A DNA stretch of 64,000 bases from Oceanicaulis sp052055585 (lineage in GTDB: Bacteria > Pseudomonadota > Alphaproteobacteria > Caulobacterales > Maricaulaceae): contig NZ_CP170485.1 in the NCBI RefSeq assembly GCF_052055585.1, forward strand, positions 2,108,001 to 2,172,000. The letters run 5' to 3'. Shown here one piece after another: positions 1-7,527 of the stretch. Each line of letters begins with the position of its first letter. Within the stretch, counting starts at the first letter, position 1. The notes under the pieces were generated by a model that saw only the letters and a list, made by a program, of their open reading frames with translations, did no database searches and was not told the origin of the DNA. The translations under genes were made by a program, and so were the position numbers.

Positions 1-1655
1 GGACCGCCGCCGCCTTCGGGCGTGGTCCAGTTGATGTTCTGGTTCGGATCCTTGATGTCGCAGGTTTTGCAGTGGACGCAGTTCTGCGCATTGATCACGA
101 ACTTGGGCTCGCCGCCTTCGTCCGGGGTCACCCATTCATACACCGCCGCCGGGCAATAGCGTGCGGACGGGCCGCCATAGACATCATACTCGGATGATTT
201 CTGCAGCGCCGGGTCCTTCACCTTGAGGTGGATCGGCTGATCTTCTTCATGGTTGGTGTTGGAGATGAACACCGAGGACAGGCGGTCAAAGGTCAGAACG
301 CCATCGGGCTTGGGATAATCGATCTTTTTGCACTTGTCGGCGGGCTTGAGCGCCTCGGCGTCGGTGCCGCCATGGCTGAGCGTGCCGAAGATCGAGAAGC
401 CGAACAGATAGTTCGTCCACATATCCATGCCGCCCAGCGCCACGCCCAGCACCGTGCCGAACTTGGTCCAGAGCGGCTTGGCGTTGCGAACGGTCTTGAG
501 CTCTTTTTTCACCCAGGACTTGTCATAGGCCTCGGCATAGGCGGTCAGCTCGTCGCCCTGACGGCCTTCAACGATGGCGTCAAACGCGGCTTCGGCGGCC
601 ATCATGCCGGTCTTCATGGCGTTATGGCTGCCCTTGATGCGGGGCACGTTCACGAAACCGGCCGAACAGCCGATCAGCGCGCCGCCCGGGAAGGTCAGCT
701 TGGGCACGGACTGATAGCCGCCCTCGGTGATCGCCCGCGCGCCATAGGACAGACGCTCGGCGCCCTCAAAGATCGGGGCGATGTCCGGATGCGTCTTGAA
801 GCGCTGGAATTCGCCGAACGGGAACAGGTGCGGGTTCTTGTAGTTCAGGTGAACGACGAAACCGACCGCGACCAGATTGTCGCCGAAATGATAGAGGAAA
901 GAGCCGCCGCCCGTGGTGTTGTCCAGCGGCCAGCCCATGGTGTGTTGCACCCGGCCCTTCTTGAAATTCTCCGGCTTCACGCGCCAGAGTTCCTTCATGC
1001 CAATGCCGAATTTCTGCGGGTCGCGGCCTTCGCTGAGGCCGTATTTCGCGATCAGCTGCTTGGACAGCGAACCGCGTGCGCCCTCACCGATCAGCACATA
1101 CTTACCACGCAGCTCCATGCCGGGCTGGTACATGTCCTTGTGGCCGCCATCACGCGCCACGCCCATATCGCCGGTGATCACGCCTTTGACGACGCCATCT
1201 TCCTCGATGAATTCGGCGGCGGGGAAGCCGGGATAGATTTCCACGCCCATGGCTTCGGCTTTCTCGGCCAGCCAGCGGCACACATTCGCCAGCGAGCCGA
1301 CATAGCAGCCATGATTGTGCATGAAAGGCGGCATGCCGAAGCCGGGGATCGTCGCAGATCCCGCCTCGCCGAGCGCCATGAAGACGTCTTCCTCGACCTG
1401 GGTGTCGAACGGCTGGCTCGGATCATTGCGCCAATCGGGCAGCAGCTCGTCGAGCGCCTTGGGATCGAAAACGACGCCCGAGAGGATGTGCGCGCCGACT
1501 TCGGAGCCCTTTTCAAGAACGGCGATGGAGAGGTCTTGCCCCGTCTCTTCGCAGCGTTGCTTCAGCCGGATGGCCGCCGCCAGGCCGGCCGGACCAGCCC
1601 CTGCGATGACCACATCATATTCCATGGATTCGCGCTCGATAGACCCGTCGGCCAT
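1..1655 (-). CDS. Electron transfer flavoprotein-ubiquinone oxidoreductase (3' end cut by window)
   Basis: Membrane-associated flavoprotein that passes electrons from reduced ETF (fed by fatty-acid and amino-acid dehydrogenases) to ubiquinone. I translated it from the minus strand. An FAD-binding GAGPAG motif lies at residues 19-24. The C-terminal iron-sulfur domain has a CVHCKTC cluster near residues 522-528 plus a Cys near 497, which fits the single 4Fe-4S centre of the family. About 551 residues are visible and the family is about 550-560 long, so only the last few are missing beyond base 1. The start at 1655 has an AGGAG ribosome site just upstream; an in-frame ATG ten codons later is possible. 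A 497-residue plus-strand ORF over the same region is its antisense shadow. Confidence 0.96.
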   Translation of the reverse strand, partial: MADGSIERESMEYDVVIAGAGPAGLAAAIRLKQRCEETGQDLSIAVLEKGSEVGAHILSGVVFDPKALDELLPDWRNDPSQPFDTQVEEDVFMALGEAGSATIPGFGMPPFMHNHGCYVGSLANVCRWLAEKAEAMGVEIYPGFPAAEFIEEDGVVKGVITGDMGVARDGGHKDMYQPGMELRGKYVLIGEGARGSLSKQLIAKYGLSEGRDPQKFGIGMKELWRVKPENFKKGRVQHTMGWPLDNTTGGGSFLYHFGDNLVAVGFVVHLNYKNPHLFPFGEFQRFKTHPDIAPIFEGAERLSYGARAITEGGYQSVPKLTFPGGALIGCSAGFVNVPRIKGSHNAMKTGMMAAEAAFDAIVEGRQGDELTAYAEAYDKSWVKKELKTVRNAKPLWTKFGTVLGVALGGMDMWTNYLFGFSIFGTLSHGGTDAEALKPADKCKKIDYPKPDGVLTFDRLSSVFISNTNHEEDQPIHLKVKDPALQKSSEYDVYGGPSARYCPAAVYEWVTPDEGGEPKFVINAQNCVHCKTCDIKDPNQNINWTTPEGGGG

Positions 1656-1785
1656 GTCGTCTCCTACAGTCTCAGCCCCTGCCGCGCTCTTTCGCTGGCG
1701 CCGCATTCCCTTTCGTATTAACCCAGCCTTGCGCTATGAGCTAGGGTGAAGCCTCACACGGACCAGATCGGACCTGCGCCCTGCC

Positions 1786-2571
1786 ATGACCGCCCCGCTG
1801 AACCCTGAAGACATCCGTGCTCTGAAGAGCCTGATCAGCTGGTGGGAGCAGTCCGGCGTCGAGGCGCTGCCGCCTTTGCCCGCCCCGAAATCCACTCAGC
1901 CCGCGCCGCCGCCATCGGTCGAAGCGCGCGCGACCGGCGCCCAGGCGCGACAGGCGGGATTCGGCGTTGCGCCCACCCAGGACGGGCGCGCCATGGCGCA
2001 GGCCGCCCAGACCATCGACGAGCTCAAACAGGCGCTCGAGGCCTTTGACGGCTGCCCGCTCAAGGCGACCGCCACCCAGACCGTGTTCGCACGCGGCAAT
2101 CCGCAGGCGGATGTCATGATCATTGGCGAGGCGCCGGGCCGGGACGAGGATCGCGACGGCGTTCCTTTCGTCGGACCGACCGGGCATTTGCTGGACCGGA
2201 TGCTGGCGGCGATCGGTCTTGATGAGACCGGCGCCTACATCACCAATGTCGTGTTCTGGCGCCCGCCGGGCAATCGCAAGCCCACCGACGCCGAGATCGA
2301 AACCTGCCTGCCCTTCGCAGAGCGCCATATCGAGCTGATCCGGCCCAAGCTGGTCGTCTTCGCCGGCGCGATCGCCGCGCAAAGCCTGTTGCATTCAAAG
2401 AACGGCATCATGGCGCTGCGCGGACGCTGGCATGACTACAAGCTCGGCGATGGAACCGTGATCCCGGCCCTGCCCATGTATCACCCCGCCTTCCTGCTGC
2501 GTCGCCCGCAGGAGAAAGCGAAAAGCTGGCAGGATTTGCTGAGCCTGAAGGCGAAGCTAGCGGGGCTTTAG
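1786..2571 (+). CDS. Family 4 uracil-DNA glycosylase
   Basis: Removes uracil from DNA to start base-excision repair. The 261-residue protein has a proline/alanine-rich N-terminal extension (about residues 1-80) before the glycosylase fold. The family-4 signature GEAPGRDED sits near residue 114, followed by PFVGPTG, and the second active-site motif MYHPAFLLR sits near 231. Cysteines at FDGCPLK and in the ETCLPF stretch are consistent with the iron-sulfur cluster of this family. Its last 15 bases overlap the 3' end of the convergent glycosyltransferase gene. The ATG at 1786 is the only good start in front of the conserved part. The N-terminal extension is typical of alphaproteobacterial members, which are sometimes annotated as phage SPO1 DNA-polymerase-related. 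Confidence 0.92.
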   Translation: MTAPLNPEDIRALKSLISWWEQSGVEALPPLPAPKSTQPAPPPSVEARATGAQARQAGFGVAPTQDGRAMAQAAQTIDELKQALEAFDGCPLKATATQTVFARGNPQADVMIIGEAPGRDEDRDGVPFVGPTGHLLDRMLAAIGLDETGAYITNVVFWRPPGNRKPTDAEIETCLPFAERHIELIRPKLVVFAGAIAAQSLLHSKNGIMALRGRWHDYKLGDGTVIPALPMYHPAFLLRRPQEKAKSWQDLLSLKAKLAGL

Positions 2572-3141
2572 ATCCGACGCCTCATCCACATCCCGCAAGG
2601 GACGCAGCTGTTTCACGCGCTCCAGCCCGTGCAGGCGAAGTTGGCGCAACAAGTCGCTGCGGGTCTCTTCATGAGACCAGCGCATGCCGTCAAACAGGCC
2701 TTCCGGGGCCGGGCCGTTCAGCGCCAGCAGCCAATAGCCGCCATCTTCCGCCGGGCCGATCACGGCGTCATGGCGTTTGAGGCTTGAGAACGCCGCAGCG
2801 ATGTCCGCGCGCGTGATCTGGGGCGCATCCGACCCGATCACGCACACCGGCGCGCGAGGGGCGAACACCCGCGCCTGACGGACGCCCAGATCACCGCCGC
2901 CCTGCAGGGCGCGGGGCAAGTGCGCGGGCCAGACGCCGGGAAAACGGCGCTTGAGAGCGCGGTCCGGGCTGAGCGTGATCACCGTCTCCCAGCGCGGATC
3001 CTGAAGGCGCCGCAAGAGCGTCGCCGTCATGGCGCGGTGACGCCGCCAGGCCTGCACCTTGCCGATGCCCTTGGCGAGGCGGGTTTTGGCGCCGCCGATC
3101 ACGGGCGCCTTGACGAAAACCACAAGCCGGGGACGGGACAT
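2557..3141 (-). CDS. TIGR04282-type small glycosyltransferase (DUF2064)
   Basis: A 194-residue protein of the family called rSAM/selenodomain-associated transferase 1. N-terminal VVFVKAPVIGGAKTRLA is the nucleotide-sugar-binding start typical of the family, and IGSDAPQI plus GPAEDGGYWLLAL are its other hallmark stretches. It overlaps the upstream gene (stop/start at 3141), so the two are translationally coupled. Families TIGR04282 and TIGR04283 usually occur together and have been linked to arsenosugar-type pathways in other bacteria. The substrate here is unknown. Function beyond glycosyl or nucleotidyl transfer is inference. Confidence 0.85.
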   Translation of the reverse strand: MSRPRLVVFVKAPVIGGAKTRLAKGIGKVQAWRRHRAMTATLLRRLQDPRWETVITLSPDRALKRRFPGVWPAHLPRALQGGGDLGVRQARVFAPRAPVCVIGSDAPQITRADIAAAFSSLKRHDAVIGPAEDGGYWLLALNGPAPEGLFDGMRWSHEETRSDLLRQLRLHGLERVKQLRPLRDVDEASDLKPR

Positions 3142-3842
3142 CAGCGATAGCTCTTGGCAAGGTCGGAGGGCCGGGCGCCCAGAAAATAGCGCGCCAGCAA
3201 AACCAAATTCTTCATCGACCGGCGACGATAGCCGTCAGCCAGGAACTTCTCCGCGCTCGTTTCCGCCCGCGCGGTCAGGGGCCAGAGCCTGTGCTTGCCG
3301 ATCCGGCGCACCAGATCGACATCCTCGAACAAGGGCCAGGGCTTGAACCCGCCCAGCCGATCATAAAAGTCCGCCCGGATCAGCAAGCCCTGATCGCCAT
3401 AGGGTAAGCCGAAGGTGCGGCAGCGCCAGCCGACCGCGCGTTCCAGCCGTCGCGCGCGATGGGACATGTCATCCAGCGTGAAGCGGAAATACGCGGCCCG
3501 GTCCCGGTGCGCATTCGCTTGCATGAAGGCCATCGCCTCGGTCGACCAGCCCGGCGACAGGCGCGTATCGGCGTGCAGGAACAGCATCCAGTCATCAGGC
3601 CTTATGCGCGACCGGGCATAGGCGGCGCCCGCAGCGAGCTGGGCGCCGCGCCCTTTCGGGCCCTGCACCAGATGACAGCCCAGTCGGCGTGCGGTCTGCG
3701 GCGTGCCATCCGTGGATCCGCCATCCGCCACAATCCAGCCTGCGGACAGGCCAGCGCGCTCGGCCTCGGCCAGGCTTTGCAGCGTGCGCTCCAGACGGGT
3801 GTTGGCGTTCAGAGTGGGCAGGAGGGTGATGATCTGGCTCAT
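3141..3842 (-). CDS. TIGR04283-type family 2 glycosyltransferase
   Basis: A 233-residue GT2-fold protein. LLPTLNANTRLERTLQSL is the usual GT2 N-terminus, ADGGSTDGT (around residues 40-48) is the nucleotide-binding motif, and LHADTRL is the DxD-like metal site. GDQGLLIRADFYDRLGGF resembles the acceptor-site region of this family. It lies directly upstream of, and overlaps, the TIGR04282 partner at 2557-3141, forming a two-gene operon. A divergent radical SAM gene starts 53 bases away. No membrane segments are visible, so it is expected to be cytoplasmic or peripheral. The family is called rSAM/selenodomain-associated transferase 2; the precise sugar and acceptor are not known. Confidence 0.87.
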   Translation of the reverse strand: MSQIITLLPTLNANTRLERTLQSLAEAERAGLSAGWIVADGGSTDGTPQTARRLGCHLVQGPKGRGAQLAAGAAYARSRIRPDDWMLFLHADTRLSPGWSTEAMAFMQANAHRDRAAYFRFTLDDMSHRARRLERAVGWRCRTFGLPYGDQGLLIRADFYDRLGGFKPWPLFEDVDLVRRIGKHRLWPLTARAETSAEKFLADGYRRRSMKNLVLLARYFLGARPSDLAKSYR

Positions 3843-3895
3843 GGGAGTGAGAAACTCCGGCGCCGCTGAGGAGTCAATGCAAAAATGTTCTTGCT

Positions 3896-5035
3896 ATGTT
3901 CCGATCTGTGAGTCACCGTCAGGACATGACCGCACGCTTTGTTCCCGCCCGGGGCATGAGCCCCCTTCCCGAGCCGCTGCAACCGCGCGGCCGCGCCGCC
4001 ACATCCAATGCGTCGGGGCGCTTCGAACGCGACACGCGCGAGCCCTTCGACGATGGTTGGGGCGAGAGCGACGCTGCACCGAAACAGATCCGCACCACCC
4101 TGATCAAGGACAACAGCCGCACCATCATCGCCACCAATGACAGCCCGGATATCTCCTTCAACCGGTCGATCAATCCGTACAGGGGCTGCGAACATGGCTG
4201 CATCTATTGCTATGCGCGGCCCAGCCACGCCTATTGGGGCTATTCGGCGGGCGTGGACTTTGAAAGCATGCTGTTCTTCAAACCCGGCGCCGCGCGTCTG
4301 TTGGAACAACAATTCCGCAAGCCTTTCTACCAGGTTGAACCGATCGTGATCGGCGCCAATACCGACGCCTATCAGCCCATTGAACGCCAGTTGCGCCTGA
4401 CGCGTTCGATCCTTGAGGTCTGCCTGCGTTTCAAGCACCCGGTCAGCCTGATCACCAAATCCGCCGCGATCACCCGCGATCTCGATATCCTGTCCGAACT
4501 TGCGGCCCTGGGGCTCGTCAAGGCTGCGATCTCCCTCACCACGCTGGATCGCAAGCTTGCCCGCGCCATGGAGCCCAGGGCCGCAACCCCCAGACGCCGT
4601 CTTGAAGCGATGGAGGCGCTCTCCAATGCGGGCGTGCCGCTGATGGTGATGACCGCGCCGGTCATTCCCGGTCTTACCGATCACGAGATCGAAAACCTTC
4701 TCAAGGCGTCGGCCAATGCCGGGGCGCAAAGCGCGGGCTATGTGCTGCTGCGCCTGCCGCTCGAAGTGCGCGATCTCTTCCATGACTGGCTGCGCAAGGT
4801 GAAGCCCGACGCCGCGGACAAGGTGATCAACATGGTGCGCGATACCCGCGGCGGCTTGGATTACAGCTCTGATTTCCATGTACGCGGACGGGGCCAGGGC
4901 CCGATCGCGGACATGATCGCCAAGCGCTTCCGCGCCGGGGTACGCCGCTATGGTCTGGACAAGGACCGGGTGAAACTGCGCTGTGACCTCTTTGAACGCC
5001 CGCTCGACACAGAGGACCAGCTCAGCCTGTTCTGA
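3896..5035 (+). CDS. PA0069-family radical SAM protein
   Basis: Radical S-adenosylmethionine protein of 379 residues. The cluster-binding motif is CEHGCIYCYARP (CxxxCxxC followed by Y), in the context NPYRGCEHGC that is typical of the PA0069 / SplB-like group. The rest is a TIM-barrel-like stretch with ITKSAAITRDLDIL and TTLDRKLARAMEPRAATP, also family hallmarks. The catalytic role of this group is not established. The start is uncertain: ATG at 3896 or at 3926, the latter giving the N-terminus MTARFVPARG. It is divergent from the two-gene glycosyltransferase operon, leaving a 53-base shared promoter region. Confidence 0.9.
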   Translation: MFRSVSHRQDMTARFVPARGMSPLPEPLQPRGRAATSNASGRFERDTREPFDDGWGESDAAPKQIRTTLIKDNSRTIIATNDSPDISFNRSINPYRGCEHGCIYCYARPSHAYWGYSAGVDFESMLFFKPGAARLLEQQFRKPFYQVEPIVIGANTDAYQPIERQLRLTRSILEVCLRFKHPVSLITKSAAITRDLDILSELAALGLVKAAISLTTLDRKLARAMEPRAATPRRRLEAMEALSNAGVPLMVMTAPVIPGLTDHEIENLLKASANAGAQSAGYVLLRLPLEVRDLFHDWLRKVKPDAADKVINMVRDTRGGLDYSSDFHVRGRGQGPIADMIAKRFRAGVRRYGLDKDRVKLRCDLFERPLDTEDQLSLF

Positions 5036-5104
5036 TCCCCCCCTGTTCAGGTCATGGACAGGATATCGCCCGCCTGCAGACTTCCCCCAGCAAAGGGGGT
5101 TCTC

Positions 5105-5563
5105 ATGCAGCTTTTCCGAACACTCATTCTGGGCGCCGCGCTGGCCGCCGGCGTCATGACGCTTGGTTCCTGCGGGTCCGGCAGCGTTGATTCCATGATC
5201 CGCGAGACCATGGACGACAGGGTCATCGCCGCCGCTGAAGAGATGGTCACGCTTCTCGTGGAAGAGGATCGCGACGGCTTGCTGGAAATGGCCCACCCGC
5301 TGGCGCGCATCCAGTTCAGCAGCGGCGGGGCCCTCGATCCCCTGCTCGCCGCCTTTCCGGACGTCACGCCCGACAGTCAACGTTTCGTGCAGTCAGAGAC
5401 CTCGGCCTATACGCGCATCGGCGGCGGAAGCGGCACCCAGCACGACCTGGTCATGGCGCTGACCTTCAACGAGACCGAACGCTATCTGCTCACCCTGAAT
5501 TTTCGCATGATCGACGAGGAACCGCGCGTGCTGCTCATCGAATTTGAGTCCGTGCCCGAATAG
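5105..5563 (+). CDS. Predicted lipoprotein of unknown function
   Basis: I do not recognise a family. Starting at the ATG at 5105 (preceded by a GGGGG-rich ribosome site; an upstream in-frame ATG at 5054 gives an implausible leader), the protein is 152 residues. A short charged start (MQLFRT), a hydrophobic stretch and LGSC at residues 20-23 make a lipoprotein signal peptide, so the mature protein would be anchored to a membrane by Cys23. The mature part is acidic, with a helical segment rich in Glu/Asp (RVIAAAEEMVTLLVEEDRDG) and a C-terminal beta-like half. This layout suggests a small nuclear-transport-factor-2-like fold, but that is a guess. Confidence 0.7.
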   Translation: MQLFRTLILGAALAAGVMTLGSCGSGSVDSMIRETMDDRVIAAAEEMVTLLVEEDRDGLLEMAHPLARIQFSSGGALDPLLAAFPDVTPDSQRFVQSETSAYTRIGGGSGTQHDLVMALTFNETERYLLTLNFRMIDEEPRVLLIEFESVPE

Positions 5564-5639
5564 AAACGGCTGCAGACTTGTCCGGGCCGCCATTCCAAGG
5601 CACGAGGGGGCTTTGCTGAAGTCGGACAGAGCCCCCGCC

Positions 5640-6248
5640 ATGCCTGAAACGCGCCCCACACCTCTCATCGCCGGTGTCGACGAAGCCGGTCGCGGCCCGC
5701 TTGCGGGCCCTGTTGTGTGCGCGGCGGTGATCCTGCCCGAAGGCTTCTCCGCGCTCGATCAGCTCGATGATTCAAAGAAGCTCAGTGAAAAGCGCCGCAC
5801 GGCGCTGGCCGCCATCATCCGGGCCGAGGCGCGGGTTGGCGTCGGGATCGCCGAACCGGTCGAGATCGACCGCCTGAACGTCCTGCACGCCACCATGGCG
5901 GCCATGGTCCGCGCCGTTCAGGGGCTGGGCGTCCAGCCTCACGAAATCCTGATCGACGGAAATCGTGTTCCGCCCGGCCTGACCGCGCCGGCGCGGGCGA
6001 TTGTGGGCGGGGATGGCAGCGAAGCCTGCATTGGCGCTGCGTCCATCATCGCCAAGACCTTGCGCGACCAGATCCTGATCGAGGCGGAAAACCGCTTTAC
6101 CGGCTATGGCTTGGCCGGACACAAGGGTTATCCCAGCCCCAGCCATAAAGCCGCGCTCGAAAAACTCGGCGCCGCGCCGATCCATCGGTTAAGCTATGCC
6201 CCGGTACAGCAGGCCAGACAGGCGCGCGGCCTCTGGAGCAACACATAA
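5640..6248 (+). CDS. rnhB: Ribonuclease HII
   Basis: Cleaves RNA in RNA-DNA hybrids and at single ribonucleotides in DNA. The signature GVDEAGRGPLAGPV near the N-terminus carries the first catalytic acidic pair. IDGNRVP and GGDGSEACIGAASIIAK contain the further active-site acids, and GHKGYPSPSH is conserved in the family. From ATG 5640 the protein is 202 residues, the normal size. A TTG at 5613 in the same frame sits behind GAGGGGG and is an alternative start. A 7-bp inverted repeat (GGGGGCT and AGCCCCC) surrounds this TTG and could form a leader hairpin. Next comes ccrM, in the same direction, after an 83-base promoter region. RNase HII next to ccrM is a known alphaproteobacterial arrangement. 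Confidence 0.94.
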   Translation: MPETRPTPLIAGVDEAGRGPLAGPVVCAAVILPEGFSALDQLDDSKKLSEKRRTALAAIIRAEARVGVGIAEPVEIDRLNVLHATMAAMVRAVQGLGVQPHEILIDGNRVPPGLTAPARAIVGGDGSEACIGAASIIAKTLRDQILIEAENRFTGYGLAGHKGYPSPSHKAALEKLGAAPIHRLSYAPVQQARQARGLWSNT

Positions 6249-6249
6249 T

Positions 6250-6301
6250 GAATCGGCCTTAACCATCGGGTAAGCCGAAACGATTCACCCCTCAGGGAAT
6301 C
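6250..6301 (+). promoter_or_regulatory. ccrM control region: CtrA-like box and three GANTC sites
   Basis: GAATC lies at 6250-6254, GATTC at 6282-6286 and GAATC at 6297-6301, three CcrM target sites within 52 bases. Between the first two, TTAA at 6259-6262 and GTAA at 6270-6273 are separated by 7 bases, one mismatch from the CtrA consensus TTAA-N7-TTAA. In Caulobacter, ccrM is activated by CtrA late in the cell cycle and leader GANTC sites are needed for timely shut-off. The same logic is inferred here. Confidence 0.7.
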
Positions 6302-6331
6302 AGCGCTGTTGCGAACAGAAGGGCGGTTGAG

Positions 6332-7426
6332 GTGTCAGTGAAAACGAATAACAAGATTCCAGTCGATGTCATCCTGGAGGGCGATTGCGCCGAGGTGATG
6401 AAGACGCTTCCCGATGAGAGCGTCGATCTGATCTTCGCGGATCCGCCATACAACCTCCAGCTTGGCGGCGACCTGCACCGCCCGGACAATTCCAAGGTGG
6501 ACGCGGTCGACAATGACTGGGATCAGATCGGCGACTTTGACGCCTATGACCTGTTCTCCTGCGCCTGGCTGGAAGAGGCGCGCCGGGTGCTCAAGCCCAA
6601 TGGCGCGCTGTGGACCATCGGCAGCTATCACAACATCTTCCGCGTTGGCGCCTTCTTGCAGGATATGGGCTTCTGGATCCTCAATGACGTGATCTGGCGC
6701 AAGTCCAACCCGATGCCGAACTTCAAGGGCACGCGCTTTACCAATGCGCACGAGACCCTGATCTGGGCATCGAAAACCAAGGATGCCCGCCCGACTTTCA
6801 ACTATGCCGCCATGAAGGCGCTGAATGACGGCGTGCAGATGCGCTCGGACTGGACCCTGCCGATCTGCGCAGGCGGCGAGCGTCTGAAGAACAAGGACGG
6901 CAAGAAAGCCCACCCGACGCAAAAGCCTGAAAGCCTGCTGCATCGCGTGCTTCTGGCCACCTCCAACCCTGGCGATGTGGTGCTTGATCCCTTCTTCGGC
7001 ACCGGCACCACGGGCGCCGTCGCCAAGAAACTCGGCCGTCATTATATCGGCATTGAGGCTGATCCCGGTTACGCGGATGTGGCGCGCAAGCGCATCGCCG
7101 CCATCAACCCCACCAGCGAAGACCTGCTGCAGGTCACCCAGTCCAAACGCGCCCTGCCGCGCATCCCGTTTGGCTCGCTGGTGGAAGCCGGTCTCTTGAA
7201 ACCCGGCGACACGCTTTACTGCGCGCAAGGCCGCCGCACTGCGCAAGTGCGCGCGGACGGCACGGTGATCGCAGGCGGTCAGGCCGGCTCGATCCACCAG
7301 ATGGGCGCCCATGTGCAGGGCGCGCCGTCTTGCAATGGCTGGACCTTCTGGCATGTGCGCCAGGGCGGCGCCCTCGCCCCGATCGACGTACTGCGCGCCC
7401 GCATTCGCGCGGAAATGCAGGTCTAG
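6332..7426 (+). CDS. ccrM: Cell-cycle DNA adenine methyltransferase CcrM (GANTC)
   Basis: A 364-residue beta-class N6-adenine methyltransferase. The catalytic DPPYNLQLGG motif lies near residue 38, and the AdoMet-binding motif DPFFGTGTTGAVAKKLGRHY near residue 220, the order expected for the beta class. The last 80 residues (from about SLVEAGLLKPGD to the end) form the CcrM/RAMA C-terminal domain that helps recognise DNA. No restriction enzyme is next to it, which supports the solitary cell-cycle role. The start is GTG at 6332 with AAGGGCGG six bases upstream; a GTG two codons later is possible. It converges on mutY, with a palindromic repeat pair between them. Confidence 0.97.
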   Translation: MSVKTNNKIPVDVILEGDCAEVMKTLPDESVDLIFADPPYNLQLGGDLHRPDNSKVDAVDNDWDQIGDFDAYDLFSCAWLEEARRVLKPNGALWTIGSYHNIFRVGAFLQDMGFWILNDVIWRKSNPMPNFKGTRFTNAHETLIWASKTKDARPTFNYAAMKALNDGVQMRSDWTLPICAGGERLKNKDGKKAHPTQKPESLLHRVLLATSNPGDVVLDPFFGTGTTGAVAKKLGRHYIGIEADPGYADVARKRIAAINPTSEDLLQVTQSKRALPRIPFGSLVEAGLLKPGDTLYCAQGRRTAQVRADGTVIAGGQAGSIHQMGAHVQGAPSCNGWTFWHVRQGGALAPIDVLRARIRAEMQV

Positions 7427-7438
7427 GGTTTGCCGCAT

Positions 7439-7512
7439 GGTCCTCCGGATCAAGTCCGAAGGCCGACATGTTGACGCCTCACATTTCGGTCCTCGGGCTT
7501 GACCCGGGGACC
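7439..7512. repeat. REP-like pair of palindromes in opposite orientation
   Basis: Two hairpin units lie between the convergent ccrM and mutY genes. The first (7439-7464) folds with loop TCAAG and an imperfect stem. The second (7488-7512) is GGTCCTCGGG, loop CTTGA, CCCGGGGACC, a 10-bp stem with one G-T pair. The loops are reverse complements, so the units are inverted copies. Such units also act as bidirectional transcription barriers, but no U-tract is present. Confidence 0.6.
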
Positions 7513-7527
7513 CATTCTTTTTTGGCG

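Noticed and set aside
228..1721. 497-residue plus-strand frame
   Set aside because: It is antisense to the ETF-QO gene; GC-rich codon bias opens long shadow frames, and its composition (Ala/Arg/His-rich) is not protein-like.
3839..5380. 513-residue minus-strand frame
   Set aside because: Antisense to the radical SAM protein and the lipoprotein genes, both of which have recognisable motifs or signals.
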